Position numbers and translations under genes: made by a program
In this document: positions 8,864 through 17,698 of the stretch, piece after piece
How positions within the stretch are numbered: position 1 is the stretch's first letter
Layout: each line of letters begins with the position of its first letter
From: Clostridium intestinale DSM 6191
Lineage (GTDB): Bacteria > Bacillota > Clostridia > Clostridiales > Clostridiaceae
Assembly (NCBI RefSeq): GCF_900130055.1
Contig: NZ_FQXU01000011.1
Coordinates: 74,367 to 138,366 of the forward strand
Direction of reading: 5' to 3'
DNA length: 64,000 bases
Notes under the pieces: model-generated
The model's database searches: none
Told to the model about the DNA's origin: nothing
Seen by the model: only the letters and a program-made list of their open reading frames with translations

Positions 8864-10180
8864 TTGAAAAATTCAAAAAAGTCTATGATTTTACTTTGGA
8901 TAGGTAGTACATTTGCAATCATTTTAATTCAAGCTGTTTTTAATTATCTTAGAGGAATGGCTATGCTTAAGGATTTAGGATATTTTAATGCAGAATCAGG
9001 CATTGGATTAAGAAACATTACTGTTAGTTCTTTATTATTGAGTATTTTAGTAGCAATTATTTTTTATGTTTGTTTTATGATTATCTCAAATAAGAAAAAT
9101 AATAAATCAATTAATAAAGAAAATGAAGAAGAAAAGTTACAAGTGCAAAAAATAAGTGATATTTCAAAAGCAAAAAATAATGATGAAGCTTTAGAAATTT
9201 GTAGGGAATTAAATAGCAGTACTGAAGAAGTTAGTGTTTCAATTAGTGAATTATCAAATTTCACAGAAAGCCAAGCAGTAAGCATTGAACAGTTATCGGC
9301 TTCTATGGAAGAGATGTCAAGTGGAATAGAACAGACAGCGGAAAATATTCAACAGGCTTCGAATTTTGTGTCAACCATACATGCAACAATAAGCGTATTA
9401 ACTGATTCTATAGCTGAGGTTGCAGAAGCAGCGGAAGTTCTTACTAAGGAATCAGGTAATGCAAGAGTTGCTGTTAGTGATGGTAATGAAATAATTACTA
9501 CTGCTATTAGTGAAATGAATAATGTTTCAACTAGGATAAGAGATTTGGCCGATTCTATACTTGTATTAGGTAAATCAGCTGAGGAAATAGGCAAAATAAT
9601 TGAAGTAATAAAAAATATAGCTAATCAAACTAACATGCTATCATTAAATGCAAGTATTGAGGCTGCTAGAGCTGGAGAATATGGTAGAGGTTTTGCAGTT
9701 GTTGCAAGATCTATAAAGGAATTATCAGATAGAAGTAAGGATGCAACAACAAGCATTGGGGATATAATTAGAAAAATACAATTAGATATTAAAGAAGCAG
9801 TGGACAAGTCAAATAAAGGACTTGAGGAGTTGGAAACTGGAATGTCTCTAGTTAAAGCTAGTGGAGATTCTATTAGTAAAATTTTATCTGTAGTAGATAA
9901 AACTAACCAGTATGCGGTTTCAGTAACAGAGAGCACAAGGCTTCAAGATGAATCTCGTAGGGAAGTTATGGAGTCTGTTGATGAATTAACTAGTGTAGTT
10001 CAAGAAATATCTGCTACAACAATGGAGGAATCTGCAAGCATACAACAGATAGCATCAGGTGTTGAAGAGGTTAAAGGATGCATAGAAGAATTAGCTGCAG
10101 GAACAGAGGAAATCACTACAGTTACATCAGCTATATCAGGAAGATGGAAAGAGCTTATGGTACTGTTAGATGAAAAATAA
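8864..10180 (+). CDS. Methyl-accepting chemotaxis protein
   Basis: About 438 residues. Two membrane helices (about residues 6-28 and 48-70) flank a short loop of about 25 residues, so there is almost no external sensor domain, and no clear HAMP domain follows. The C-terminal cytoplasmic coiled coil carries the MCP tip with NQTNMLSLNASIEAARAGEYGRGFAVVA. Receptors of this kind control the CheA kinase. TTG at 8864 has GGGAGG at the proper distance and is the likely start; the frame is open to 8843. Transcription is gated by the c-di-GMP-I riboswitch. The gene leads an operon with a GAF protein, a ThDP enzyme and a small protein, so its input may be cytoplasmic. Confidence 0.93.
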   Translation: MKNSKKSMILLWIGSTFAIILIQAVFNYLRGMAMLKDLGYFNAESGIGLRNITVSSLLLSILVAIIFYVCFMIISNKKNNKSINKENEEEKLQVQKISDISKAKNNDEALEICRELNSSTEEVSVSISELSNFTESQAVSIEQLSASMEEMSSGIEQTAENIQQASNFVSTIHATISVLTDSIAEVAEAAEVLTKESGNARVAVSDGNEIITTAISEMNNVSTRIRDLADSILVLGKSAEEIGKIIEVIKNIANQTNMLSLNASIEAARAGEYGRGFAVVARSIKELSDRSKDATTSIGDIIRKIQLDIKEAVDKSNKGLEELETGMSLVKASGDSISKILSVVDKTNQYAVSVTESTRLQDESRREVMESVDELTSVVQEISATTMEESASIQQIASGVEEVKGCIEELAAGTEEITTVTSAISGRWKELMVLLDEK

Positions 10181-10215
10181 TTAATACATAAAAAGGTAGT
10201 TGAAAGGGTTAGATT

Positions 10216-10647
10216 ATGGCATATGATATTTTAGATGAATTATTTGAGAAAATAAGCAAAGTAACAAGTTTAAAGGATGTTGCGTACCATCAAATCAAAG
10301 AAGGAAAACTTAATCCTATTCATAAGACAAGTACTGATACTTTAGGTATTGATAAATGGAAAAGTGGGCATTATGCAAATCCAGTGTATATAAAAGATAC
10401 TTTTGTATTACAGGAAATTGTAAGAACTAAAGAATATGTTGCTATTTCAGACACAAAAAATGATACCAGGTCATCAGAAGCTTTCTTTTTCTTTGGAGTA
10501 GATAGTAATTTAATTATACCTGTAATCAAAAATGATGAAGTTGAAGGAATAGTATGTACAGTATCTATTAATGAAATTCATAATTTTACTCAAGAAGAAA
10601 TAGATGAGTGTGTAAAATTAGTAAATGACTACAAGGATAAGCTATAA
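10216..10647 (+). CDS. GAF domain protein
   Basis: 143 residues, consisting of little more than one GAF-like domain: EYVAISDTKNDTRSSEA, then NLIIPVIKNDEVEGIVCTVS, then a C-terminal helix typical of GAF folds. GAF domains bind small ligands such as cyclic nucleotides, haem or metabolites; no ligand-specific residues can be named here. There is no output domain, so it would act by interaction. It lies 35 bp after the chemoreceptor and 16 bp before the ThDP enzyme in the c-di-GMP-controlled operon. It could serve as the soluble sensor for the receptor or as a regulator of the enzyme. RBS GAAAGGG precedes ATG. Confidence 0.7.
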   Translation: MAYDILDELFEKISKVTSLKDVAYHQIKEGKLNPIHKTSTDTLGIDKWKSGHYANPVYIKDTFVLQEIVRTKEYVAISDTKNDTRSSEAFFFFGVDSNLIIPVIKNDEVEGIVCTVSINEIHNFTQEEIDECVKLVNDYKDKL

Positions 10648-10663
10648 GTTAGGAGAATTTGAG

Positions 10664-12289
10664 ATGAGAATAAGTAATTCAATATTGAAGTGTTTAAAAG
10701 CAGCTGATGTTAAGCATGTTTTTGGTATTCCTGCGGGAACAGTAAGTCCAATTTATGATGCAATGAATGATGAAGATATATTACCTATTGTAACCAAAAA
10801 TGAAGCAGGAGCAGCATATGCAGCTGCTAGATATGCAAATATATCAGGAAAGTTAGGGGTTTGCATAGTAGCGGGAGCAGTAGGAGTTAATAATATGATC
10901 AATGGTATCGCTGATGCAGCTAGAGCAAAAGCACCAGTTCTTATTATTTCAGGATATGTTAACCGCTGGCAAATAGGTAAAGGAGCACTGCAAGAACTTG
11001 ATACAGAAAATATATTAAAACCTATCACAAAATATAGTGAAACTATTCTTGATGAAAATAAGGTTATAGAGAGTCTTAAGAAAGCTATAACTATTGCACT
11101 TACGCCGCCACATGGACCTGTACATATTTCTATACCATTAGATATTCAGCTTATGCAGTTTGAAGACGATATAAACTGGGACTTTTTGAATCCAAGTGAT
11201 AAGATTATCGAAGCTAATCCTAATGATATTAAGGAAGCTACGGATATAATAAATAATTCTAAACATGGAGTAATAATGGTAGGTAAAGGATGTAGAAGAC
11301 TTGGAGATGAAGTAGTTGAATTAAGTAAACATCTTAATTGGCCAATTATAACTACACCAGAAGGAAAAGGGGTTATACCTTCTACCTATAAATTGAATTA
11401 TGGTAATTTTGGATATTCAAGTACTGATGCAGCGTTAAATCTAGCTTATTCAGGAGAGGTTGACTGTTTACTAATTCTTGGAACAAGCCTTGGTGAATCA
11501 GCAACATGTAACTTTAATACTAAACTTATAGAAGGTAAAAAAGTTATTCATGTTGATTGGGATAAGAAAGAACTTGGTAAAGTTTTTGATGAAGATTTAA
11601 AAATTCATGGAGATTTAAGACAAGTAGTACCGGAGTTAATTAGAAACACACAAAAATCCGCTGAAGAGCCTGAGATTAGACCAGAACTTAATGGTGATTA
11701 TGTAAAAAATCATACAGGTGTTTCTTTAAGATTATTTTTAGATAGAATCACAGAATTTGTTCCTAAAAATACCCTTTATCTTTCTGATTTAGGAGAGCAT
11801 ATGAACTTTGTGTTCAAATATTTAAACATACCTGAAGAAGGAAATTTTGAAGTGAATCTTAACTATGCTGCTATGGGGTCAGCAATAGGTGGAGCTGTTG
11901 GAGCATATTTAGTAGAAGAAAACAGACCTGTGGCTGTATTTTCAGGCGATGGTTCATTCTTTATGAATGGAACAGAAATTTTAACTGCTAAAGAAAATAA
12001 TATGCCAATTATATATTTTATAATCAACAATTCAATGCTTGCCTATGTTGATCATGGTCATAAGTTTTTATATGGCAGAAGTTTAGAAGTATTTAAACAA
12101 GAGAGAGTTTCAATAGCTGATATGATGAATGCAGTTGGAGTAAAATCTATGAGAATTGAGAGTATTGAGGACATAATAAAGATTGATGATTTTACTAAAG
12201 ATTTAAATGGGCCTTGTGTTATTGAGATAATAACAGATGGAACTGAACCAGCTCCAATTATGGACAGACTTAAATCATTAAAGAATTAA
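10664..12289 (+). CDS. ThDP-dependent enzyme, acetolactate synthase/pyruvate oxidase-like
   Basis: About 541 residues with the three-domain order of this superfamily. The N-terminal PYR domain contains GIPAGT and the activating glutamate in TKNEAGAA (Glu 47), a central domain follows (about 190-320), and the C-terminal PP domain has GDGSFFMNGTEI...NN, the diphosphate-Mg motif. It acts on a 2-keto acid such as pyruvate, making acetolactate, an acyloin or acetyl phosphate; the exact reaction cannot be told. GIPAGT resembles pyruvate oxidases. No small regulatory subunit gene (ilvN) or ilvC is nearby, which argues against branched-chain amino acid synthesis. The start is ATG 10664 with TTAGGAG upstream. 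The placement in a c-di-GMP-controlled chemoreceptor operon is unusual. Confidence 0.85.
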   Translation: MRISNSILKCLKAADVKHVFGIPAGTVSPIYDAMNDEDILPIVTKNEAGAAYAAARYANISGKLGVCIVAGAVGVNNMINGIADAARAKAPVLIISGYVNRWQIGKGALQELDTENILKPITKYSETILDENKVIESLKKAITIALTPPHGPVHISIPLDIQLMQFEDDINWDFLNPSDKIIEANPNDIKEATDIINNSKHGVIMVGKGCRRLGDEVVELSKHLNWPIITTPEGKGVIPSTYKLNYGNFGYSSTDAALNLAYSGEVDCLLILGTSLGESATCNFNTKLIEGKKVIHVDWDKKELGKVFDEDLKIHGDLRQVVPELIRNTQKSAEEPEIRPELNGDYVKNHTGVSLRLFLDRITEFVPKNTLYLSDLGEHMNFVFKYLNIPEEGNFEVNLNYAAMGSAIGGAVGAYLVEENRPVAVFSGDGSFFMNGTEILTAKENNMPIIYFIINNSMLAYVDHGHKFLYGRSLEVFKQERVSIADMMNAVGVKSMRIESIEDIIKIDDFTKDLNGPCVIEIITDGTEPAPIMDRLKSLKN

Positions 12290-12345
12290 AATATATGAAA
12301 ATATATTTAATATAAATAATTTGCGAATTAAAAGGAGAGAGTTAA

Positions 12346-12705
12346 ATGAATAATATCGAAGTAAACAAAGAGAAAAGTGTAATCTATGTAGTTTGTAAAG
12401 GAATGATCGCTAGAGCAGAAGCTTTAGAAATACTTCAAAAGTTAAAAGATACTTTTGGAAGTGTAAACACGGCATCATACAATTTAATAATCGATTCAAA
12501 AGAAGTAAAAACTACTCCTGCAGATGCTGTTGATGTATTACAATCAGTAATGGAAATATACACAGTAACTAAATTTAAGAATAAATTCTTTGTAGTTCCA
12601 GAAAGTGCTATAACTAACATGCAAAATAAGAGAGCTGATTCAAATGATTTCATGGGACAAGTTATACTTGTAAAATCTTATGAAGATGCTATAGCTAAGA
12701 TTTAA
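12346..12705 (+). CDS. Small alpha/beta protein of unknown function, STAS-like
   Basis: 119 residues with no signal peptide or membrane segment. An alternating beta-alpha pattern (VIYVVCKG, a helix, YNLIIDSKEV, a helix, NKFFVVPES, QVILVKSYEDA) is reminiscent of STAS or SpoIIAA-like folds, but I do not recognise the family firmly. It lies 56 bp after the ThDP enzyme with a good site (AAGGAGAG) and is closed by a strong terminator, so it is probably the last gene of the c-di-GMP-controlled operon. A STAS-type protein would fit a signalling or scaffolding role. Confidence 0.6.
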   Translation: MNNIEVNKEKSVIYVVCKGMIARAEALEILQKLKDTFGSVNTASYNLIIDSKEVKTTPADAVDVLQSVMEIYTVTKFKNKFFVVPESAITNMQNKRADSNDFMGQVILVKSYEDAIAKI

Positions 12706-12718
12706 TAAAATAATACAT

Positions 12719-12752
12719 AAAAAAGAGAACCAGAATTTTGGTTCTCTTTTTT
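12719..12752. terminator. Bidirectional intrinsic terminator
   Basis: AAAAGAGAACC and GGTTCTCTTTT form the stem, with T runs on both strands. It separates the convergent STAS-like and ketosynthase genes. Confidence 0.92.
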
Positions 12753-12765
12753 CATATATATCTAA

Positions 12766-13794
12766 TTAGAATTTATAGTATAGTGCCATAGTTGAAAAAC
12801 CAACACCAGATCCTACAAATATTACGCTAGAGCCTTCTTTAACTTTTCCTTTATTTAAAGCATCTTTAATTGAGAAAATAACGCAGCTTGTACCAGTATA
12901 ACCTATATTTCTTGAAACAAAGTTATAGTGCTCATCTATATTTTCTATATCTAATGCCTTTAATGTATCAGTTATTAGAGGTTCAGTAAACTGTGGAAGA
13001 GCAAAAAAGTCTATATCAAATTGTGTTTTTTGATGCTCAGAAAGTAAATCTTTTATCATGTCTGACCATATGCTTGGATAATTAGCAGACTCTACAGGAT
13101 AAGAGAACCATTTTAACTCTTCTTTATCAGTAACATCAGTTCTTAAATATCTTGAGAATCCATTAATTGGGCTTTGAGATGTTGCATGTTGATCTGAATC
13201 TGTATAAGAAACAGAGTCAATAACTCCTCTTTGGTAAGATTCTTCAACAGCTTCTAATACCACTGCGGAAGCTGAATCTCCAAAGGTTGCATATGTAAGG
13301 AAATCATCTTTTCTAGCTATTGAACTTATTAAAACACTTCCTACTATTAATGCCTTTTTAAATCTTTTATTAGTTTTCATAGTTCTACTTACTTGATCTA
13401 AACCAAGAGTCATACCTAAACAGTTTGCGTTAATATCATATACTAACTTTGCATTTTTTGCACCAATAGCATTTACTAATTTAATTGCATTAGTTGGAGT
13501 TGTAAATTCAGGACTATCTGTAGAGAAAACAACCATATCTAATTCCTCTGGATTAGTATTTGATTCTTTAAGAGCAATTAAAGCTGCTTCTGTACTCATA
13601 GTTATAATTGTTTCATCTAAATCTGTGGAGATATGTCTGTAATCTCTACCTATAGATTCTAAAGCGCCTGTAATGTCTATTCCTTTTAATTCTTTAAAGT
13701 GATTAATATAATATTCATTATCTACTTTATTATCAGGAAGATAAGTTCCTACTCCTATTATATTTACATTAAGAAATTTTTGATTATTTTCCAT
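12766..13794 (-). CDS. Ketoacyl synthase III-like protein with altered active site
   Basis: About 342 residues of thiolase fold, FabH-like from end to end (IIGVGTYLPDNKVDN at the N-terminus). The nucleophilic Cys is present in DINANCLGM (about residue 125). The catalytic His of FabH (HQAN) is replaced by Pro in FALPQFT (about 267), and the catalytic Asn (GNTSAAS) by Tyr in IGYTGTSC (about 299). Those two residues drive decarboxylation of malonyl-ACP, so this protein probably does not make fatty acids; acyl transfer or a different condensation is possible. ATG 13794 has GAGGTG upstream and is preferred to the GTG within that site. It lies 47 bp behind the dehydrogenase gene, so they form an operon. 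Confidence 0.82.
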   Translation of the reverse strand: MENNQKFLNVNIIGVGTYLPDNKVDNEYYINHFKELKGIDITGALESIGRDYRHISTDLDETIITMSTEAALIALKESNTNPEELDMVVFSTDSPEFTTPTNAIKLVNAIGAKNAKLVYDINANCLGMTLGLDQVSRTMKTNKRFKKALIVGSVLISSIARKDDFLTYATFGDSASAVVLEAVEESYQRGVIDSVSYTDSDQHATSQSPINGFSRYLRTDVTDKEELKWFSYPVESANYPSIWSDMIKDLLSEHQKTQFDIDFFALPQFTEPLITDTLKALDIENIDEHYNFVSRNIGYTGTSCVIFSIKDALNKGKVKEGSSVIFVGSGVGFSTMALYYKF

Positions 13795-13841
13795 TATGCG
13801 ACACCTCACGTTTATTATTATATTTTTCTTTTAGTAAGTTT

Positions 13842-14915
13842 TTATAACAATGATTTATCTGGGGTAACAAGGATTTTTACATGGTTCTTTTTATCAGGAC
13901 CACATAGTGTTTCGAATCCTTCTTCAACTATGTCATCAAGGTGAATTTTTTTAGTTATCCATCCTTCAGTTTTTATATTTCCATTATTCATATGAGCTAT
14001 TGTAGTTGGATAATTATTTCTATAACCCATTGTACCTACAATTTTTTTCTCGAAAAATACTAAGAAGTTTGGATTGAATTTTACTTCGCTTTCCCAAAGG
14101 CTTGTAATAACAAGTGTTCCATCGGATTTAATGCTGTTAAAAGCAGTTGTAAAGCCTATTTCAGAACCTGTTGTTTCGAAAGCAGCATCTACTCCTACTC
14201 CCCCAGTAATCTCCATTATCTTGGAAACAACATCAACTTCGTTTGGATCAAGAATTATATCTGCTCCAGCACGTTTTGCATATTCTTGTCTTACTGATTT
14301 TCTTTGAAAACAAATTACAAGACTTGCTCCAGCTGCTTTTAAGCATTCTATAGTTCCAAGACCAATTGGACCAGCTCCAAGAACTAAGGCAGTTTGTCCG
14401 ATTTTGAAGTTTGCTCTATCTATTGAGTGCATTCCAACAGTTACTGGCTCAGCTAAGGCTGCTCTTTCATAAGATAATTCATCAGGAATTTTATGTACAA
14501 ATCTTTCAGGTAGTACACTATATTCAGAAAATCCTCCTATAGTACCACACTGTCCATGGCATCCTAAGCTTGTACATAAGTTATACTTACCTTCAAGACA
14601 TGATGGACATTTGCCACAAACTATCATAGGTTCAGCAACAACTCTATCACCAATTTTAAGTTTAGATACATTACTGCCTACTTCAACAATTTCACCAGAA
14701 AACTCATGCCCAAGAACTACAGGAGCAGTTTTTCCGCTAAGTGGATGAGGGTGTTCTGTAGGAATCAAAATAGGACCTGCTACATATTCATGTAAATCTG
14801 ATCCACAAATTCCACACCATTTTACTTTGATTTTTACTGAATCATTAGGGACACTTGGTTCGTCGATTTCCTCAATTCGCATATCTTTCTTATTGTACCA
14901 AAAAGCTGCTTTCAT
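13842..14915 (-). CDS. Zinc-dependent alcohol dehydrogenase, 2,3-butanediol dehydrogenase-like
   Basis: 357 residues, medium-chain dehydrogenase family. Catalytic zinc ligands are Cys 37 in CGICGSDLHE and the GHEFSGE motif. Structural zinc cysteines lie in CGKCPSCLEGKYNLC. The nucleotide-binding motif is VLGAGPIGLG. The N-terminal region closely follows Bacillus BdhA, which interconverts acetoin and (R,R)-2,3-butanediol with NAD(H). Threonine or sorbitol dehydrogenase activity is the main alternative. AGGAGG precedes ATG 14915. It is first in an operon with the atypical ketosynthase and converges on the ThDP enzyme operon, whose product could be its substrate; this link is inferred. Confidence 0.88.
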   Translation of the reverse strand: MKAAFWYNKKDMRIEEIDEPSVPNDSVKIKVKWCGICGSDLHEYVAGPILIPTEHPHPLSGKTAPVVLGHEFSGEIVEVGSNVSKLKIGDRVVAEPMIVCGKCPSCLEGKYNLCTSLGCHGQCGTIGGFSEYSVLPERFVHKIPDELSYERAALAEPVTVGMHSIDRANFKIGQTALVLGAGPIGLGTIECLKAAGASLVICFQRKSVRQEYAKRAGADIILDPNEVDVVSKIMEITGGVGVDAAFETTGSEIGFTTAFNSIKSDGTLVITSLWESEVKFNPNFLVFFEKKIVGTMGYRNNYPTTIAHMNNGNIKTEGWITKKIHLDDIVEEGFETLCGPDKKNHVKILVTPDKSLL

Positions 14916-15288
14916 AATAAAATCCTCCTAAAGATGAAATATATGTAATTTTAAGTACAATTATATCATAAAAAAAGGAAAAATAGTATTAAGATTATTA
15001 TGAAAATTTGATTAAATTTAAAAAATAATTTAACTAATTTAGTATGGGAAGTATTGAGAATACAAAAAGAACTAAAATTTTACAAATTTCTAAGTTTAAG
15101 GATTAAATATAATTTTAAGAGTTGGAAAAGGAAAGATGGAATTATATAGAGAATTCGTGTAGATAATCTACGATTATTGCTAATTTTTATACGTTTATTA
15201 CATTGTGAACATTAATAGTAGATAACGTGCTAATATTAATTTATATATACATAGTTTTAATAAATGAAAATTAAGGGAGAGAGAATCA
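14916..15288. other. Divergent intergenic region with a small palindrome
   Basis: There is no gene in these 373 bp. A minus-strand TATAAT-like sequence at about 14962-14968 could serve the dehydrogenase operon. GTAGAT-A-ATCTAC at about 15158-15170 is a perfect palindrome, with a half-like GTAGATAAC at about 15218; these may be operator sites for the membrane protein genes to the right. Confidence 0.4.
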
Positions 15289-15573
15289 ATGAGGAAACTT
15301 GAAATACATAAAAAAGATTTTATAATATATACAATTATAAATATTGTTGCACTATCAGTAGCTATGATTGATTTAACTGTTAATGGAGATAGTAGAGTGC
15401 TATCATTTTTTCCTATAATTACACTTGGGATTTTTATCTTCCTTATTGTGAGATTTATAAGAATTGCGATAGGAAATATTAATGTAAGTGAGAATGAGGA
15501 ATGCTTCTATAATTTATATAATAGGGGATGCCTTATTTTTCTAATAGGAATGTGTTTATTTAAAATATTTTAA
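15289..15573 (+). CDS. Small membrane protein of unknown function
   Basis: 94 residues with three hydrophobic segments (about 11-29, 37-58 and 80-94). I recognise no family. A good site (AGGGAGAG) precedes the ATG. It is the first of five consecutive small or mid-sized membrane proteins on the same strand, the others at 15617, 15798, 16131 and 16393, suggesting one operon. Confidence 0.6.
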   Translation: MRKLEIHKKDFIIYTIINIVALSVAMIDLTVNGDSRVLSFFPIITLGIFIFLIVRFIRIAIGNINVSENEECFYNLYNRGCLIFLIGMCLFKIF

Positions 15574-15616
15574 GCAGTTAGAGTAAAATGAGGTTTAGGG
15601 GGAGGCGGATTGTTGG

Positions 15617-15775
15617 ATGAAAAGAAAATATACGCTGCTTGTATGTTCTATTATTATTGCTATGATATTGAATGATATTTTTATGGCAATGGAGTTGGTT
15701 TGGTACATTCAACTTATTCCATTTATATTTATTTTATTAATATATCTATTAATGTCTCTTAAGATAAAGAGATAA
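15617..15775 (+). CDS. 52-residue membrane peptide
   Basis: ATG at 15617 with GGGGGAGG about 11 nt upstream, stop at 15773-15775. Two hydrophobic helices (about 6-23 and 27-47) with basic ends (MKRKY, KIKR). It fits tightly between neighbours of the same kind and has a good ribosome binding site, so it is probably real. The function is unknown. Confidence 0.5.
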   Translation: MKRKYTLLVCSIIIAMILNDIFMAMELVWYIQLIPFIFILLIYLLMSLKIKR

Positions 15776-15797
15776 ATTGTGTATAAGGAGTAAATTT

Positions 15798-16049
15798 ATG
15801 AAGGTCTCTAAATATAGAAATTCGCTTATATATTCAGTAGTAGTAAGTGTGACTATATTCATTATCAATATATATTTGATAATTATCAATGAAACTGTTA
15901 TGGTACCGTTAAATTTAGTTTTAGTATCTCTTTTTAATAGCAATCTTATTAATAGAAATACAGGAATTACAAAGAGAGAAAAGAAAATTATATTATCGAT
16001 AACAGTTATAAACATTTTATCAGTATTTATATGTATGGCTATATATTAA
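15798..16049 (+). CDS. Small membrane protein of unknown function
   Basis: 83 residues from ATG 15798 (AAGGAG upstream), an internal start of a longer frame. Two or three hydrophobic segments with a basic loop (TGITKREKK). It starts 22 bp after the 52-residue peptide gene. An overlapping minus-strand frame has no supporting signals. Confidence 0.55.
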   Translation: MKVSKYRNSLIYSVVVSVTIFIINIYLIIINETVMVPLNLVLVSLFNSNLINRNTGITKREKKIILSITVINILSVFICMAIY

Positions 16050-16130
16050 TAAGCACTAGATAATTTATATAATGAATAAAGAGAAGTAAGATATTATCAA
16101 CTAAAAATAAATAAACTTGAAGAGGTGGAC

Positions 16131-16403
16131 ATGATTTTTGATTTCTTTATAGAAATAATTATTTCAGCAGTAGTAACAATATTTATAATTTTTAATTGCA
16201 AAAAAATTAGATTTATAACTATACATAGGATAATAGCTTGGATATTAGTTATACTATTATTTCTAGTAAATGTTGGTTTAAATGTTCTTTATAAAGAGAA
16301 TAGACAAATAATTTTATTAGTAGTTTATTCTATAGTACAACCTATAATATATATACTATTTATATATTTAATTTTAAGTTTAAAAAAGAAGAATGGGCGG
16401 TAA
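16131..16403 (+). CDS. Small membrane protein of unknown function
   Basis: 90 residues from ATG 16131, with GAGGTGG upstream; the in-frame GTG six bases earlier lies inside that site. Three hydrophobic segments and a basic C-terminus (LKKKNGR). Its end overlaps the start of the next gene by 11 bp, indicating coupled translation. Confidence 0.55.
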   Translation: MIFDFFIEIIISAVVTIFIIFNCKKIRFITIHRIIAWILVILLFLVNVGLNVLYKENRQIILLVVYSIVQPIIYILFIYLILSLKKKNGR

Positions 16404-17193
16404 GGTAGTATTGTTTAGAAATTATAATATTATAAGGAAAGATATGATTTTTGCTATTATAGCATATAGTTTATGTGTTATTTATTCAATTTTTATAAGT
16501 AAGGAGAGTGACTATAATCATTTAAAAAACGGACTAATTATACTTCTTCTGTTTTACTCTCAGCTAATATTGATTACTGTAAATTCTGTTTATATTAATA
16601 AAAGTAAAACCATATATTCTAAAGATATAGTTCAATATAAAAATTCAGAGTTAAGTTTGAGATTTATAATATTCTTAATTACAAACTTAAATTTAGATAG
16701 GGTTGGGTTAAGAATGACCTTAGGTAATAGGCTAGCTGTAATTGCAATAGGAATAGTATCAAGCGGGATTATATTTTTATATCAATATGCTATAAGAAAA
16801 GAAAGCAGTATTTTAGTTAGATCAAGAAAAATAGACAAGCAAAAGCTAGAAGGGATTAGTTTATTAGGAATGATTTTGTATACATATTCTATATATATAG
16901 GTAGATATGCTGAGTTAGATACTTTAGCATTGAAACTGATAGCTTTCTATATTGCTATAATGGTAATTTTTAAAAAGCTAAAAGAGTTTTATGTAGATTT
17001 AAGAAAAAAAAGATTGCTTTTTATTATGGTAAGCTTAGGTGTTGGATTTCTTATAAATTTTATTGGTGCAATAGTTTTTATTTATGTAGGAGAAGAAAAC
17101 ATTGTTGATTTTTATAGTATAAAAGATATTATGATTATAGTAGGAATAATCTGTGCATTACCTCTATTAAAAGTTTATAATAATGTAAATTAA
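16393..17193 (+). CDS. Polytopic membrane protein of unknown function
   Basis: 266 residues with about eight predicted membrane segments and charged cytoplasmic loops (RKESSILVRSRKIDKQK, VDLRKKR). I recognise no family. ATG 16393 has only a weak AAGAAG site; TTG 16411 behind AAGGTAG is an alternative. Translational coupling to the preceding gene may make up for the weak site. It ends the run of five membrane genes. A membrane complex, an immunity function or a sensor cannot be told apart from sequence. Confidence 0.55.
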   Translation: MGGKVVLFRNYNIIRKDMIFAIIAYSLCVIYSIFISKESDYNHLKNGLIILLLFYSQLILITVNSVYINKSKTIYSKDIVQYKNSELSLRFIIFLITNLNLDRVGLRMTLGNRLAVIAIGIVSSGIIFLYQYAIRKESSILVRSRKIDKQKLEGISLLGMILYTYSIYIGRYAELDTLALKLIAFYIAIMVIFKKLKEFYVDLRKKRLLFIMVSLGVGFLINFIGAIVFIYVGEENIVDFYSIKDIMIIVGIICALPLLKVYNNVN

Positions 17194-17268
17194 ATACTGA
17201 AAACCTTTTAAAAATAAATTGCTGTGATATAATGTTAATATTATATAGTTTAAAAGGATGGGAAATAG

Positions 17269-17562
17269 ATGGAAAAGGATAAGAAAAACAATAATGAAGA
17301 AAAGAAACAAAGCACTCAACTACCTGCATTATTTTATCTTTCTTTAGGAGTTATTTTATATTTTTCAGGTAAGATGAAAAATGATGGAACTATAACTGTT
17401 GAATCTGGAATAGGGATTTTACTTTTAGCTATAGGTGCAGTAAAGGTTGTACTTTATTTTATAAAAAAGAAAAAAACTCCAAAGGTTGAAGAAGTTAAAG
17501 AGCCTGTTATAGAGAACAAAAATAATAAAAATAATAAAAAAGGTAAAAAGAAAAATAAGTAA
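17269..17562 (+). CDS. Small membrane protein with lysine- and asparagine-rich tail
   Basis: 97 residues: a charged N-terminus, two hydrophobic helices (about 19-36 and 47-65), then a strongly basic tail made of Lys and Asn. Such tails often contact RNA, ribosomes or acidic lipid, but no function is known. It has its own TATAAT-like promoter region (about 17226-17246), a good site (AAGGATGGG) and its own terminator, so it is monocistronic. Confidence 0.6.
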   Translation: MEKDKKNNNEEKKQSTQLPALFYLSLGVILYFSGKMKNDGTITVESGIGILLLAIGAVKVVLYFIKKKKTPKVEEVKEPVIENKNNKNNKKGKKKNK

Positions 17563-17571
17563 GATTAAATA

Positions 17572-17608
17572 GGTAGATAAATATTTAAAATTTATCTACC
17601 TTGTTTTT
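17572..17608 (+). terminator. Intrinsic terminator
   Basis: GGTAGATAAAT (17572-17582) pairs with ATTTATCTACC (17590-17600), followed by TTGTTTTT. Confidence 0.9.
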
Positions 17609-17698
17609 ATTAACATAAAATGAAAGAATTTGTATTTGTATTTTCTATAAATTTATTTATACTTATTCTAGGGGATAATTTTTATGGGGAGAAAAGAA

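Noticed and set aside
15749-16015. 88-residue minus-strand hydrophobic ORF
   Set aside because: It overlaps two co-directed membrane genes with good ribosome binding sites; hydrophobicity arises from the AT-rich composition on both strands.
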